A DNA stretch of 64,000 nt, from NCBI RefSeq assembly GCF_001544535.1, contig NZ_FCON02000025.1:1-64000 (forward strand). Direction: 5' to 3'. The notes under the pieces were generated by a model. That model was not told the origin of the DNA, searched no databases, and worked only from the letters and a program-made list of their open reading frames with translations. The position numbers and the translations under genes are program-made. Shown here one piece after another: positions 17,267 to 25,012 of the stretch; positions within the stretch are counted from its first letter, which is position 1, and the number at the start of each line of letters is the position of its first letter. The DNA comes from Caballeronia choica. Lineage in GTDB: Bacteria > Pseudomonadota > Gammaproteobacteria > Burkholderiales > Burkholderiaceae.

Positions 17267-18778
17267 ATGATCAAAGACGACACGGCATCGAAGAAGCCGG
17301 CCGACGAGCCCGCAGACGATGCGACCAACATCACGACCGGCGTCCCCGGTCTCGACGACATCCTCGGCGGCGGATTGGTCGAAGGCGGCCTGTACCTGAT
17401 CGAAGGCATGGCGGGCGCGGGCAAGACGATCCTGTCCTCGCAGATCGGCTTTCACCGGGTGTCCGAAGGCGACATGGTGTTGTATGTCACGCTGATCGCC
17501 GAATCGCACACGAAGCTGCTCGCGCACCTGAAGCGCCTCTCCTTCTACGACGCCGACGCGATCTCCGACCGCATGCTCTTCGTCTCCGGCTACCACGAAC
17601 TGATGCGCGACGGCCTGTCGGGCTTCCTCGCGCTGATCGCGGCGACGATCAAGGCGAATCGCCCGCGCTTCATGGTCATCGACGGCTTCCGCAGCGCCCG
17701 AGAATTCAGCTCGACCGAGCTGGAACTGTCGCAATTTATCCATGAACTCAGCGCGTTCGTCACAGCCGCGCGCTGCACGACGCTGATCCTCGCGCCGCTT
17801 TCCGGCAACGAGCCGCATCCGGAACACACGCTGGTCGACGGCCTGATCGAACTGAACCGCTACAGCACCGGCATGCGGCGCGCGCGCGAGATCGAGGTGC
17901 ACAAGCTGCGCGCGCGCGACCACCTGCTCGGCAAGCATTTCTTCAAGATCACCGGCGACGGGCTCGTGACGTTCCCGCGCCTCGAAGCGCGCCCCTCGAT
18001 GATGGAAGGTGCGCCCGACCTCAAGTCCAAGCTCGGGTTCGGCATCGCCGAATTCGACGCGATGATGGGCGGCGGCGTCGTGAGAGGCTCGACTACCACG
18101 CTGATCGGCCCGTCCGGCGTCGGCAAGACGCTGCTTTCGCTGAAGTTTCTCGAAGCCGGGCTCGAACGCGGCGAGCGTTGCGTGTACTTCGGCTTCTACG
18201 AGTCGCCCGAGCGGCTCGTCGCGAAAGCCGAGGCGGTGTCGATCAGGCTCGACGCCGCCGTGAAGGACGGACGTCTCACGATCCAGTGGCAGCCGGCGGT
18301 CGAACTCGCCATTGACGAACTCGCCGCGGAACTGATCGCGGTCGTCAAGCGCACGAACGCGTCGCGGCTCGTGGTGGACGGTATCGAGGGCTTCCACGAT
18401 TCGGCGAACCGCGTCGAGCGCTTCGGTCTGTTTCTCAACGCGCTCACGCACCGGCTGCGGCAATTCGGCGTCACGACGATGCTCACCGAGGAACTGCCGC
18501 TTTACACGGACGCGGTGCACACCGTCGCGATGCGCGCCTCGGCGATGACCGAGAATATCGTGCTCCTGCGCTACGTCGAGGCGAATTCCGGGCTCTACCG
18601 GATGCTGGCGGTCGTCAAGCAGCGCGAGAACGCGCACGATTCGGCGATCCGCCGCTTCATCATCGACGAGCGCGGGCTGCGCGTGACCGAGAGTTTCATC
18701 GGCGGGACCGGGCTGTTGTCGGGACGCGGCTCGATCGCGCCTTCGCTTTCTGTGTCCGATGCCGGCACGCGGACATGA
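17267..18778 (+). CDS. KaiC-like protein with two RecA-type ATPase domains
   Basis: This 503-residue protein has two KaiC/RadA-type domains. The first has ITTGVPGLDDILGGGL and Walker A GMAGAGKT (residues 47-54). The second starts near residue 250 with FGIAEFDAMMGGG and Walker A GPSGVGKT (residues 281-288). The C-terminal block ENIVLLRYVE and HDSAIRRFIIDERG matches KaiC CII. At the positions of the KaiC autophosphorylation pair (Ser431-Thr432 in Synechococcus, aligned from memory) this protein has Ser425-Ala426. The paired glutamates after each Walker A are each reduced to one. No kaiA or kaiB is nearby. It is probably a signalling ATPase working with the overlapping response regulator. Confidence 0.88.
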   Translation: MIKDDTASKKPADEPADDATNITTGVPGLDDILGGGLVEGGLYLIEGMAGAGKTILSSQIGFHRVSEGDMVLYVTLIAESHTKLLAHLKRLSFYDADAISDRMLFVSGYHELMRDGLSGFLALIAATIKANRPRFMVIDGFRSAREFSSTELELSQFIHELSAFVTAARCTTLILAPLSGNEPHPEHTLVDGLIELNRYSTGMRRAREIEVHKLRARDHLLGKHFFKITGDGLVTFPRLEARPSMMEGAPDLKSKLGFGIAEFDAMMGGGVVRGSTTTLIGPSGVGKTLLSLKFLEAGLERGERCVYFGFYESPERLVAKAEAVSIRLDAAVKDGRLTIQWQPAVELAIDELAAELIAVVKRTNASRLVVDGIEGFHDSANRVERFGLFLNALTHRLRQFGVTTMLTEELPLYTDAVHTVAMRASAMTENIVLLRYVEANSGLYRMLAVVKQRENAHDSAIRRFIIDERGLRVTESFIGGTGLLSGRGSIAPSLSVSDAGTRT

Positions 18779-19131
18779 AAAACATCCTCGTTGTCGACGA
18801 CGAATTCGACATCCTCACCACCTGGCGCCTCGTGCTTCAGATGGAAGGCTATGAAGTCGTCACGGCGTCCAACGGCCTCCTGGCACTCGATGCCGCGCGC
18901 GCCCATCTCCCCGACCTGATCATCACCGACTGGATGATGCCGCGCATGGACGGCGTCGCGCTGATCCGCGAACTCGCGCACGATCCGGCGCTCTCGGGCG
19001 TGCCGGTCGTGCTGATGAGCGCTGCCGCGCGGGCGCCGCAACTGGAACACGGCATGGCCGAATTTCATCGCAAGCCGGTTTCGATCGACGACCTGCTCGC
19101 GATCGTCACTCGGTTGATCGGCGCGGCCTGA
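18775..19131 (+). CDS. Single-domain response regulator (CheY-like receiver)
   Basis: This 118-residue receiver has the full set of phosphorylation residues: D8-D9 (VVDDE), phosphoacceptor D52 (ITDWMMPRMDG), S82 (VLMSAA) and K100 (HRKPVS). It has no output domain, so it must act by binding a partner. Its ATG overlaps the KaiC-like stop in ATGA, indicating translational coupling. The family arrangement KaiC-like plus receiver suggests one signalling unit. The cognate histidine kinase is not in this window. Confidence 0.92.
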   Translation: MKNILVVDDEFDILTTWRLVLQMEGYEVVTASNGLLALDAARAHLPDLIITDWMMPRMDGVALIRELAHDPALSGVPVVLMSAAARAPQLEHGMAEFHRKPVSIDDLLAIVTRLIGAA

Positions 19132-19235
19132 AAGCGGCGGACACACTGAGCACTGGGCACGAACCGTGCTGAATCATGCGTTCCGGCCATGCCGGAGAAA
19201 CTCGACAATCCGAATCATCTCGAACGGGAGGCACC

Positions 19236-19490
19236 ATGGTGCAGGATCAGGTGGAAGGCGCGGCGCAGACCGTCGTGGGCAAGGTGCAGGACGCCGTCGG
19301 TGCCATTACCGGCGACGCGTCGACGCAGGCGGAAGGCAAGGCGCGCCAGGCACTCGGCTCGCTGCAGCAAACCTACGGGCAGACCATCGACAACGTGCGT
19401 ACCGCCGTCGTCAGCCAGCCGATCAATGGCGTGCTGGTCGCGGCCGCAATCGGCTTCGTGCTCGGCGCGCTGTGGAATCGGGATCGTTGA
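19236..19490 (+). CDS. CsbD-like stress protein with C-terminal membrane helix
   Basis: This 84-residue protein carries a CsbD-type N-terminal repeat region (EGAAQTVVGKVQDAVGAITG, QAEGKARQALG) and ends with a hydrophobic helix VLVAAAIGFVLGALW and basic residues. It is therefore probably anchored in the inner membrane with its N-terminus in the cytosol. CGGGAGG lies 5 bases before the ATG. CsbD-like proteins are general-stress proteins of unknown activity. It is 104 bp after the response regulator and could be co-regulated. Confidence 0.8.
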   Translation: MVQDQVEGAAQTVVGKVQDAVGAITGDASTQAEGKARQALGSLQQTYGQTIDNVRTAVVSQPINGVLVAAAIGFVLGALWNRDR

Positions 19491-19520
19491 CGACGCGTTG
19501 AAAAACGCGCGTTGAATGTA

Positions 19521-19557
19521 AAAACGGCGGCTCCGCTTCGATGCGGACCGCCGTTTT
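19521..19557. terminator. Bidirectional terminator between csbD-like and PntB-like genes
   Basis: AAAACGGCGG (19521-19530) pairs with CCGCCGTTTT (19548-19557). An inner TCCGC/GCGGA stem adds stability. Flanking A and T runs allow use from both directions. Confidence 0.85.
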
Positions 19558-19582
19558 GCCTTGCGTTCGATTCGCTAGGCTC

Positions 19583-20323
19583 TTACTTCGAATAGCTCGT
19601 CCGCGACTGGATCGCGCTCGCGTGCGACGCCGCGCAACCGATCGCCAACGCGACGCCCGTCACGAGCAGCACGGCATCGCCGGCAGCGATCCCGACCGCG
19701 ACGACCGAACACGCCGCGAAGCCGTCGAGGGTCGATACGAGCGCGGGCCACGCGGCACCGGCGAGCGCCATCGCGAGATGCGAGGCGATGAGCGCCGCCA
19801 TCGCGCTGACGATCACGACCGCGAGCCCGCCCGCCTGTTGTCCCGCTGCATAGCCGATCACGGCGCACACGCCCGCGCACGCGAAGTGCAGCGAACTGGC
19901 GAGCGATGCATCGCTGAACCGCAAGCGAACCCGCGCGACACCCGCGACGCCGGCGAGCGCAACGACCGCGATGACCGCGCCCGCCACGGCGGAAAGCGGC
20001 GCGTCCGCTGGCGCGAGCAGCGTCGAACCGAGCGCCCCCGCCGCGATCATGCCCTGCACGCGCGTCAGGCGCGGCGCGCGTTCGATCCTCGAGCGCGCGC
20101 ACAGCGCAGCCGAACCGCCCGCAATACCCAGCGCCACGAGCATCGTGACCACGGCATCGGCGCTTCCGGCGAGCGCATGCGCAAGCACGACGACCGCGCC
20201 CGTGGCGCCGATTTCCCACAGCACGCGCCGCCGCGCCGCTGAGAGGCCGCCGCTCGCGCGCAGCGCCTCCATCATCGCGACGACCGCGAACACACACAGC
20301 GCGCCGCCGACAACATCGATCAT
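19583..20323 (-). CDS. Membrane protein resembling only the transmembrane domain of transhydrogenase subunit PntB
   Basis: This 246-residue protein has about eight hydrophobic segments. The closing text (WPALVSTLDGFAACSVVAVG, then DAVLLVTGVALAIGCAASHA) aligns with the end of the PntB membrane domain ([20 protein letters not shown]... [20 protein letters not shown], from memory). The opening GGLSAARRRVLWEIGATGAV also fits. PntB normally continues with a soluble NADP(H)-binding domain of about 200 residues. Here the protein stops right at that boundary and a terminator follows, so that domain is absent. CAAGGAGGC precedes the ATG at the end of the FAH gene, making it the last gene of frc-FAH-pntB-like. 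Function without nucleotide domains is unknown. Confidence 0.7.
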   Translation of the reverse strand: MIDVVGGALCVFAVVAMMEALRASGGLSAARRRVLWEIGATGAVVVLAHALAGSADAVVTMLVALGIAGGSAALCARSRIERAPRLTRVQGMIAAGALGSTLLAPADAPLSAVAGAVIAVVALAGVAGVARVRLRFSDASLASSLHFACAGVCAVIGYAAGQQAGGLAVVIVSAMAALIASHLAMALAGAAWPALVSTLDGFAACSVVAVGIAAGDAVLLVTGVALAIGCAASHASAIQSRTSYSK

Positions 20324-20340
20324 TCGCGCCTCCTTGCGCG

Positions 20341-21120
20341 CTAGGCCGCGAGCCGGTTCGTCAGGGTGCCGATCCCTTCGATCGACACATCGACGCTCGC
20401 GCCGTCCTTGATCGAGCCGACGCCAATCGACGTGCCGCACATGATCACGTCGCCGGGCACGAGCGTCATGTCGGCCGAGATCATGCTCACCTGCTGGGCG
20501 GGCGTGAAGATCATGTCGTCCAACGGATAATTCTGGCGCTCGACGCCTTCGAGCGTCGTGACGACGTGCGCGCGGCGCCAGTCGAAGCCGGTCGCGATCG
20601 ACGGTCCGAGGCAACTGAACGTGTCGAAGCCCTTCGAGCGGCACCACTGCGCGAAATTGGGATCCTCCTGCAGCAATTCGATGGCGGTGACGTCGTTCAC
20701 GCAGGTGTAGCCGAAGATCGCCGCCTCGGCTTCGTCGACGGTCGCATTGCTGCACGTCTTGCCGATCACGATGCCGAGTTCGCCTTCGTATGCGATCTTG
20801 CCCTGATAGCTCTTCGGCCGGCGAATCGCCTCGCCCGGCCCGATCACCGACATCGGCGGCTTGATCAGAAAGAGCGGATGCTGCGGCGGCGCCTTGTCGA
20901 GCTTCTGCGACAGCGCGTGGTAGTTGTTCCAGAGCGCGATGACCTTGCTCGGCTGGCACGGCGCGAGCAGCGTCACGTCTTCGAGCGCGAAGGAGATGTT
21001 GGTGGGTTTCGGCTTGTCAAACAGCGTGCCGTCGTATTGGAGGACGCGGAGTGCGTGCTGATCCAGCGTGCCGAAGCCGATACGGCCCTCGGCATCGCGA
21101 AAGCGAATCCAGTTGGTCAC
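20341..21120 (-). CDS. Fumarylacetoacetate hydrolase family protein
   Basis: This 259-residue FAH-fold enzyme has the family metal site in YEGELGIVIGKT, the substrate loop GYTCVNDVTA and GDVIMCGTSIGVG. Members cleave or isomerise C-C bonds of 2-oxo or 2,4-dioxo acids (2-hydroxyheptadienedioate isomerase, oxaloacetate decarboxylase, acylpyruvase). The substrate is not predictable. It lies between frc and the PntB-like gene on the same strand (gaps of 88 and 17 bp), so it is probably co-transcribed and part of an organic-acid pathway. Confidence 0.88.
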   Translation of the reverse strand: MTNWIRFRDAEGRIGFGTLDQHALRVLQYDGTLFDKPKPTNISFALEDVTLLAPCQPSKVIALWNNYHALSQKLDKAPPQHPLFLIKPPMSVIGPGEAIRRPKSYQGKIAYEGELGIVIGKTCSNATVDEAEAAIFGYTCVNDVTAIELLQEDPNFAQWCRSKGFDTFSCLGPSIATGFDWRRAHVVTTLEGVERQNYPLDDMIFTPAQQVSMISADMTLVPGDVIMCGTSIGVGSIKDGASVDVSIEGIGTLTNRLAA

Positions 21121-21208
21121 GAAGCTTTCCTTGATGGAGATGGACAGGGAGCGGTTGAAGCGCGCCGGCTGGAAGCGCCGGCGCGGCGGCTCAAGACGGT
21201 TGACGAGG

Positions 21209-22456
21209 CTAGATCGCGCCGAGGCTTCTCAGCGTCGCGATCTGGTCGGCGTTGTAGCCGAGCTCGGCCATCACTTCGTCGGTGTGCTCGCCGAGCAGCG
21301 GCGAGCGCGTGACGTCGGTCGGGCTGTCGGAGAGCTTGATCGGATTGCCGACCGTCAGATACTTGCCGCGCACCGGATGATCCACTTCGACGATCGTCCC
21401 GGTCTTCCTGAGCGACTCGTCCTCCGCGATCTCCTTCATCGACAGGATCGGGCCGCACGGAATGTCGTGCTTGTTCAGGATCTCCATCGCCTTGAACTTG
21501 TCCTTCGACATCGTCCAGCGCTCGATCTCCGCGAAGATGTCCTTCAGGTGCGGCAGGCGCGCGGCGGGCGTCTTGTAGTCGGGATGATCGATCCACTCTT
21601 CCTTGCCGATCACCTTGCAGATTTCGCCCCACACGGGCGCCTGCGTGATGAAGTAGATGTACGCGTTCGGATCGGTTTCCCAGCCCTTGCACTTCAGAAT
21701 CCAGCCCGGCTGGCCGCCGCCCGAAGCGTTGCCCGCGCGCGGCACGGCGTCGCCGAAAGTGCCGTTCGGGTATTGCGGATATTCCTTCATCACGCCGGTC
21801 CGCTCCAGCCGCTGCTGGTCGCGCAGCTTCACGCGGCACAGGTTCAGCACGCCGTCCTGCATCGCGGCGAGGACCTTCTGGCCGCGTCCCGTGGTGTTGC
21901 GCTGATAGAGCGCCGCAACGATGCCGAGCGCGAGATGCAGGCCCGTGCCCGAGTCACCGATTTGCGCGCCGGTCACGACGGGCGGGCCGTCGTCGAAACC
22001 GGTCGTCGATGCCGCGCCGCCCGCGCACTGCGCGACGTTTTCGTAGACCTTGCAGTCTTCGTAAGGTCCGGGACCGAAGCCCTTGACCGAGGCCACAATC
22101 ATCTTCGGGTTCAGTTCCTGGATGCGCTCCCACGTAAAGCCCATGCGATCGAGTGCGCCGGGCGCGAAGTTCTCGACCAGCACGTCGCACTTCTTCACCA
22201 GCGTTTCCAGAACCTTCTTGCCTTCGGCGTTCTTCGTGTCGATGGTGATCGAACGCTTGTTGTGGTTGAGCATCGTGAAGTAGAGGCTGTCGGCGTCGGG
22301 GATATCGCGCAGTTGCTCGCGCGTGATATCGCCCGCTCCGGCGCGCTCCACCTTGATGACATCCGCGCCGAACCACGCGAGCAACTGCGTGCAGGTCGGA
22401 CCCGATTGAACGTGCGTGAAATCGAGGATGCGCACACCATCCAATGCCTTGCTCAT
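21209..22456 (-). CDS. frc: Formyl-CoA:oxalate CoA-transferase (family III CoA-transferase)
   Basis: This 415-residue protein starts at ATG 22456, with GGGAGAC 5 bases upstream. Family III motifs agree with formyl-CoA transferase: [12 protein letters not shown] near the N-terminus, the nucleophilic Asp at residue 168 in [14 protein letters not shown] (Asp169 in the Oxalobacter enzyme), and the glycine loop SGGGQPGW. It would move CoA from formyl-CoA to oxalate. The usual partner, oxalyl-CoA decarboxylase, is not in this window, but an OxlT-like antiporter is encoded 3.5 kb away. Other acids are possible substrates given the FAH neighbour. A TGATATACAA site lies about 100 bp upstream. Confidence 0.88.
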   Translation of the reverse strand: MSKALDGVRILDFTHVQSGPTCTQLLAWFGADVIKVERAGAGDITREQLRDIPDADSLYFTMLNHNKRSITIDTKNAEGKKVLETLVKKCDVLVENFAPGALDRMGFTWERIQELNPKMIVASVKGFGPGPYEDCKVYENVAQCAGGAASTTGFDDGPPVVTGAQIGDSGTGLHLALGIVAALYQRNTTGRGQKVLAAMQDGVLNLCRVKLRDQQRLERTGVMKEYPQYPNGTFGDAVPRAGNASGGGQPGWILKCKGWETDPNAYIYFITQAPVWGEICKVIGKEEWIDHPDYKTPAARLPHLKDIFAEIERWTMSKDKFKAMEILNKHDIPCGPILSMKEIAEDESLRKTGTIVEVDHPVRGKYLTVGNPIKLSDSPTDVTRSPLLGEHTDEVMAELGYNADQIATLRSLGAI

Positions 22457-22556
22457 TGCCGTCTCCCTATCGTTTTTGCACATTCGTCCGCGTCGCCGTG
22501 ACGACGCGTGGACAGTCGGATTGGCCTTTCGGCGTCCGCAGGCTGTCGCTGATCTG

Positions 22557-22566
22557 TGATATACAA
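22557..22566 (+). promoter_or_regulatory. Candidate GntR (FCD) operator upstream of frc
   Basis: TGATATACAA, extended TGATATACAATAT, lies 91-101 bp before the frc ATG. The same element with one variable base occurs before the regulator gene itself (23790-23799) and before the ketopantoate-reductase-like gene (24872-24881). Confidence 0.6.
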
Positions 22567-22711
22567 TATTCCAGACACAATATTAGTCAAGCGTTGTGGC
22601 TATCTCGGAAACCCTGTAGTGCGATGCAGCATGGCTGGATTCCTTATCTAATCAGGGTTTCGTGGGTTAGATGACGCATCGCAGCAGATACCGTTGCGTG
22701 TCGCAGAAACA

Positions 22712-22749
22712 AAAAAAAACCGTCCGGCGCACGCCGAACGGTTTTTTTC
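22712..22749 (-). terminator. Terminator after the GntR regulator gene
   Basis: AACCGT-CGGCG and CGCCG-ACGGTT form a stem with a 3-nt loop (one unpaired base in each arm), flanked by nine A and seven T. On the minus strand it ends the regulator transcript. Confidence 0.85.
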
Positions 22750-22771
22750 GTCCGCGCCGCAGCGCCGGACC

Positions 22772-23503
22772 TCAATCCAGAAAATCGCAATTCGCCTCGA
22801 CGAACGCAGCCAGATCCAGCGAATGCTGCCTGACCAGCCGCTCGACCAGCTCGGTATCGCGTTTTTCCAGCGCCTCGATGATCCGCATGTGATCGACGAT
22901 CGAACGCGACGCGCGGTCGCTCTGCGAAATCGTCATCTTCCGGATCGCGCGGACGTGCACGAAAATATTCTTGATCGTGTCGAAGATGATCTGCGACTTG
23001 CCTAGCTGAACGATCGCCTGGTGAAACGCGATGTTCGCCTCCGAATACTCGTCGATGTGCTCGGCAGGCGTGGTGTCGCGGAAATTGTCGAACATGTGAC
23101 GCAGGCTGGCGATTTCCTCGTCCGTCGCGCGCTGCGTGGCAAGCCGCGCGGCCATGCTTTCGAGCGCCGCCCACATATGAATCATCTCGACGATTTCACG
23201 CTTCGTCTTGCGCAATATGTATACGCCCCGTCGCGGCACCGTGCGGAGGAAACCCTCCTGCTCGAGCAGCGTCATCGCCTCGCGGATCGGCGTGCGGCTC
23301 ACGCCGAGCGCTTCCGTCAGTTCTTTTTCGTCGAGCCGGATTTCTTCTCGCGAGCGATAGATGTCCGCCTCTGCGATCGCCTGCCGCAGTTTCGCGTACG
23401 CCTGGTCGCGCAGCGAAACCGTGGCATTGATCGGTTGCAGCGAAAGCGTCAGCCCGTTCGGACGGACGTCGGGTCTGTCTACAGATTGAGTATCAGATGG
23501 CAT
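22772..23503 (-). CDS. GntR family transcriptional regulator, FadR/FCD subfamily
   Basis: The 243-residue regulator starts at ATG 23503. The N-terminal winged HTH (about residues 28-95) has LDEKELTEALGVSRTPIREA and the wing TVPRRGVYIL. The C-terminal FCD domain has metal or ligand His residues in IAFHQAIV and RSIVDHMRIIEALEKRD. FCD regulators usually sense small organic acids. The start overlaps the small upstream gene by 11 bp. Shared TGATATACAA sites upstream of this unit, frc and the ketopantoate-reductase-like gene make it the likely regulator of the cluster. Confidence 0.9.
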   Translation of the reverse strand: MPSDTQSVDRPDVRPNGLTLSLQPINATVSLRDQAYAKLRQAIAEADIYRSREEIRLDEKELTEALGVSRTPIREAMTLLEQEGFLRTVPRRGVYILRKTKREIVEMIHMWAALESMAARLATQRATDEEIASLRHMFDNFRDTTPAEHIDEYSEANIAFHQAIVQLGKSQIIFDTIKNIFVHVRAIRKMTISQSDRASRSIVDHMRIIEALEKRDTELVERLVRQHSLDLAAFVEANCDFLD

Positions 23504-23714
23504 TGATGGTTCGATTTCCCAAGTTCGGCTGGCCCGCCGCAACACGCTTGCCCGAGCCGCCGTTCTGATCGTCCGCCGCCAAGCCGGCAAACCGACCGTG
23601 ATCCTGCGCGCGCTGCAACATGGACTGCGGTACCGCCGATGCAATCATAAACGTAACGCCCACACCAGCGGCCACCAACGCGATTCCCAATACGATCAAC
23701 AGTGCGATGCTCAT
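23493..23714 (-). CDS. Small membrane protein coupled to the GntR gene
   Basis: This 73-residue protein has one N-terminal hydrophobic helix (LLIVLGIALVAAGVGVTFMI) and a polar tail (AQDHGRFAGLAADDQNGG). GGAGCC lies a few bases before ATG 23714. Its stop lies inside the first codons of the regulator gene, so the two are translationally coupled. It may be a leader or a real single-pass protein; no family is recognised. Confidence 0.65.
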   Translation of the reverse strand: MSIALLIVLGIALVAAGVGVTFMIASAVPQSMLQRAQDHGRFAGLAADDQNGGSGKRVAAGQPNLGNRTINAI

Positions 23715-23750
23715 TTCAAGGCTCCGGGTAAGTACTTAAGAGCCTCCAGT

Positions 23751-23781
23751 ATATGTTGCGTCGCAGCAGGACGCAACATAT
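23751..23781. repeat. Perfect 12-bp inverted repeat
   Basis: ATATGTTGCGTC (23751-23762) and GACGCAACATAT (23770-23781) are exact inverted copies around GCAGCAG. TTTT follows on the plus strand. It sits between the minus-strand ketopantoate-reductase-like gene and the small membrane gene, 9 bp from a candidate operator. It could be a transcript-end hairpin, a leader structure or a second protein-binding site. Confidence 0.6.
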
Positions 23782-23789
23782 TTTGCATC

Positions 23790-23799
23790 TTGTATATCA
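23790..23799 (-). promoter_or_regulatory. Candidate GntR (FCD) operator upstream of the regulator unit
   Basis: Read on the minus strand the site is TGATATACAA (extended TGATATACAAGAT), 76 bp before the small membrane gene that leads into the regulator. It would allow autoregulation. Confidence 0.6.
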
Positions 23800-23827
23800 C
23801 AAACAACAGCAGCGGCTTAATTCCAGT

Positions 23828-24841
23828 TTAGGCCGCTTTTTGGGTTTCGACAGGGGCTCGCGGCTCGGCCGTGCCCTGGTTCACGGCGTCGCGCAACTTG
23901 ATCAATGCGAGAACCGCATCGAGCATCGGCGTGTCGACGTGCACCAGCCGGCCGATTTCCTGCACGACGGTCATCAGCGGATCGATTTCCATCGGGCGGC
24001 CGGCTTCGCAGTCCATCAGCATCGACGTCTTGTGCGCGCCGACCGCGCCCGCGCCGTTGATGCGCTTTTCCACGTCGACGCGGAAGTTCACGCCGATCTT
24101 GTCGCCGATTGCCTTGGCCTCCAGCATCATCGCCTTCGACAGTGCGCGCGTGCCCGGATCGCTCGTCAGGACGTCGAGCGTGGCGTGCGTCAGCGCGCTG
24201 ATCGGGTTGAAGCACAGATTGCCCCACAGCTTCAGCCAGATTTCGTCGCGGATGTTGTTGCGCATCGGCGCTTCCATGTCGGCGGCGGCCATGATGTCGT
24301 GGAACGCCTGCAGTCGCGGCGTGATTTCGCCGCTCGGCTCGCCGATCGGGAATTTCTTGCCGTAGACATGCCGAATCACGCCCGGCTCGGCGATTTCAGC
24401 GGCCGGCAGCAGCACGCAGCCGATCGCGCGTTCCGGCCCGAGCACGTTCCATTGCTTGCCGCCGGGATCGACGCTTTGCAGCGTCGTGCCGGCCAGGTCG
24501 CCGCCGTGCTTGTAGAAGTACCAGTACGGCAAGCCGTTCACGGCGGTGACCACTGACGTATCGGGGCCGAGCAGCGGCGGCATCAGGTCGACGACAGCCG
24601 GCACCGAGTGCGCCTTCAACGCGATGATCACGTAATCCTGCGGCCCGAGTTCGGCCGGATTGTTCGTGCAACGCACCTTGACGGTGTGCTCTTCACCGTC
24701 GATTTGCAGTCGCACGCCGTTTGCCTGCATGGCCGCGAGGTGCGGTCCGCGCGCGACAAAGCTGACGTCCGCACCCGCACGCGCCAACTGCGCGCCCATG
24801 TAGCCACCGATTGCACCCGCTCCATATACGCAGATCTTCAT
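23828..24841 (-). CDS. 2-dehydropantoate 2-reductase family protein (PanE-like)
   Basis: This 337-residue NADPH-dependent reductase has the N-terminal dinucleotide motif GAGAIGGYMGAQLARAG and the C-terminal helical ApbA/PanE domain with the Lys-containing LWGNLCFNPISALT. True PanE makes pantoate for CoA synthesis. Many paralogues reduce other 2-oxo acids, and placement within the frc/GntR cluster suggests such a catabolic paralogue. CTAAGGATGA (minus strand TCCTTAG context) and ATG 24841 define the start, and a TGATATACAA site lies 31 bp upstream. Confidence 0.88.
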   Translation of the reverse strand: MKICVYGAGAIGGYMGAQLARAGADVSFVARGPHLAAMQANGVRLQIDGEEHTVKVRCTNNPAELGPQDYVIIALKAHSVPAVVDLMPPLLGPDTSVVTAVNGLPYWYFYKHGGDLAGTTLQSVDPGGKQWNVLGPERAIGCVLLPAAEIAEPGVIRHVYGKKFPIGEPSGEITPRLQAFHDIMAAADMEAPMRNNIRDEIWLKLWGNLCFNPISALTHATLDVLTSDPGTRALSKAMMLEAKAIGDKIGVNFRVDVEKRINGAGAVGAHKTSMLMDCEAGRPMEIDPLMTVVQEIGRLVHVDTPMLDAVLALIKLRDAVNQGTAEPRAPVETQKAA

Positions 24842-24871
24842 GCTCGTCTCCTAAGGATGATTATTGGCTTC

Positions 24872-24881
24872 TGATATACAA
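24872..24881 (+). promoter_or_regulatory. Candidate GntR (FCD) operator upstream of the PanE-like gene
   Basis: TGATATACAA (extended TGATATACAACAT) lies 31 bp before ATG 24841, at promoter or leader distance. It is the third copy of the element shared across the cluster. Confidence 0.6.
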
Positions 24882-25012
24882 CATACTACATTCAGCATTG
24901 GGTCAGGACAAGGCGAATCGCGTTTCCGATGACGAGCGAAAACCCGCGCTTCCGGAAGCGGCGTGACGAACCTTGGATGGATTGCGGAAGATGAACGCTC
25001 GCGCGTTCGATG

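Larger units (their letters stand above)
22457..22771. other. Intergenic region between frc and the GntR gene
   Basis: No gene is seen in this 315-base AT-richer stretch. It holds the frc promoter region with a candidate regulator site (22557-22566), a second AT-rich element ACACAATATTAGTCAAG right beside it, and the terminator of the GntR gene (22712-22749). Confidence 0.7.

Noticed and set aside
17003-18637. Minus-strand open frame of 544 codons
   Set aside because: It is antisense to the KaiC-like gene, which has clear domain motifs.
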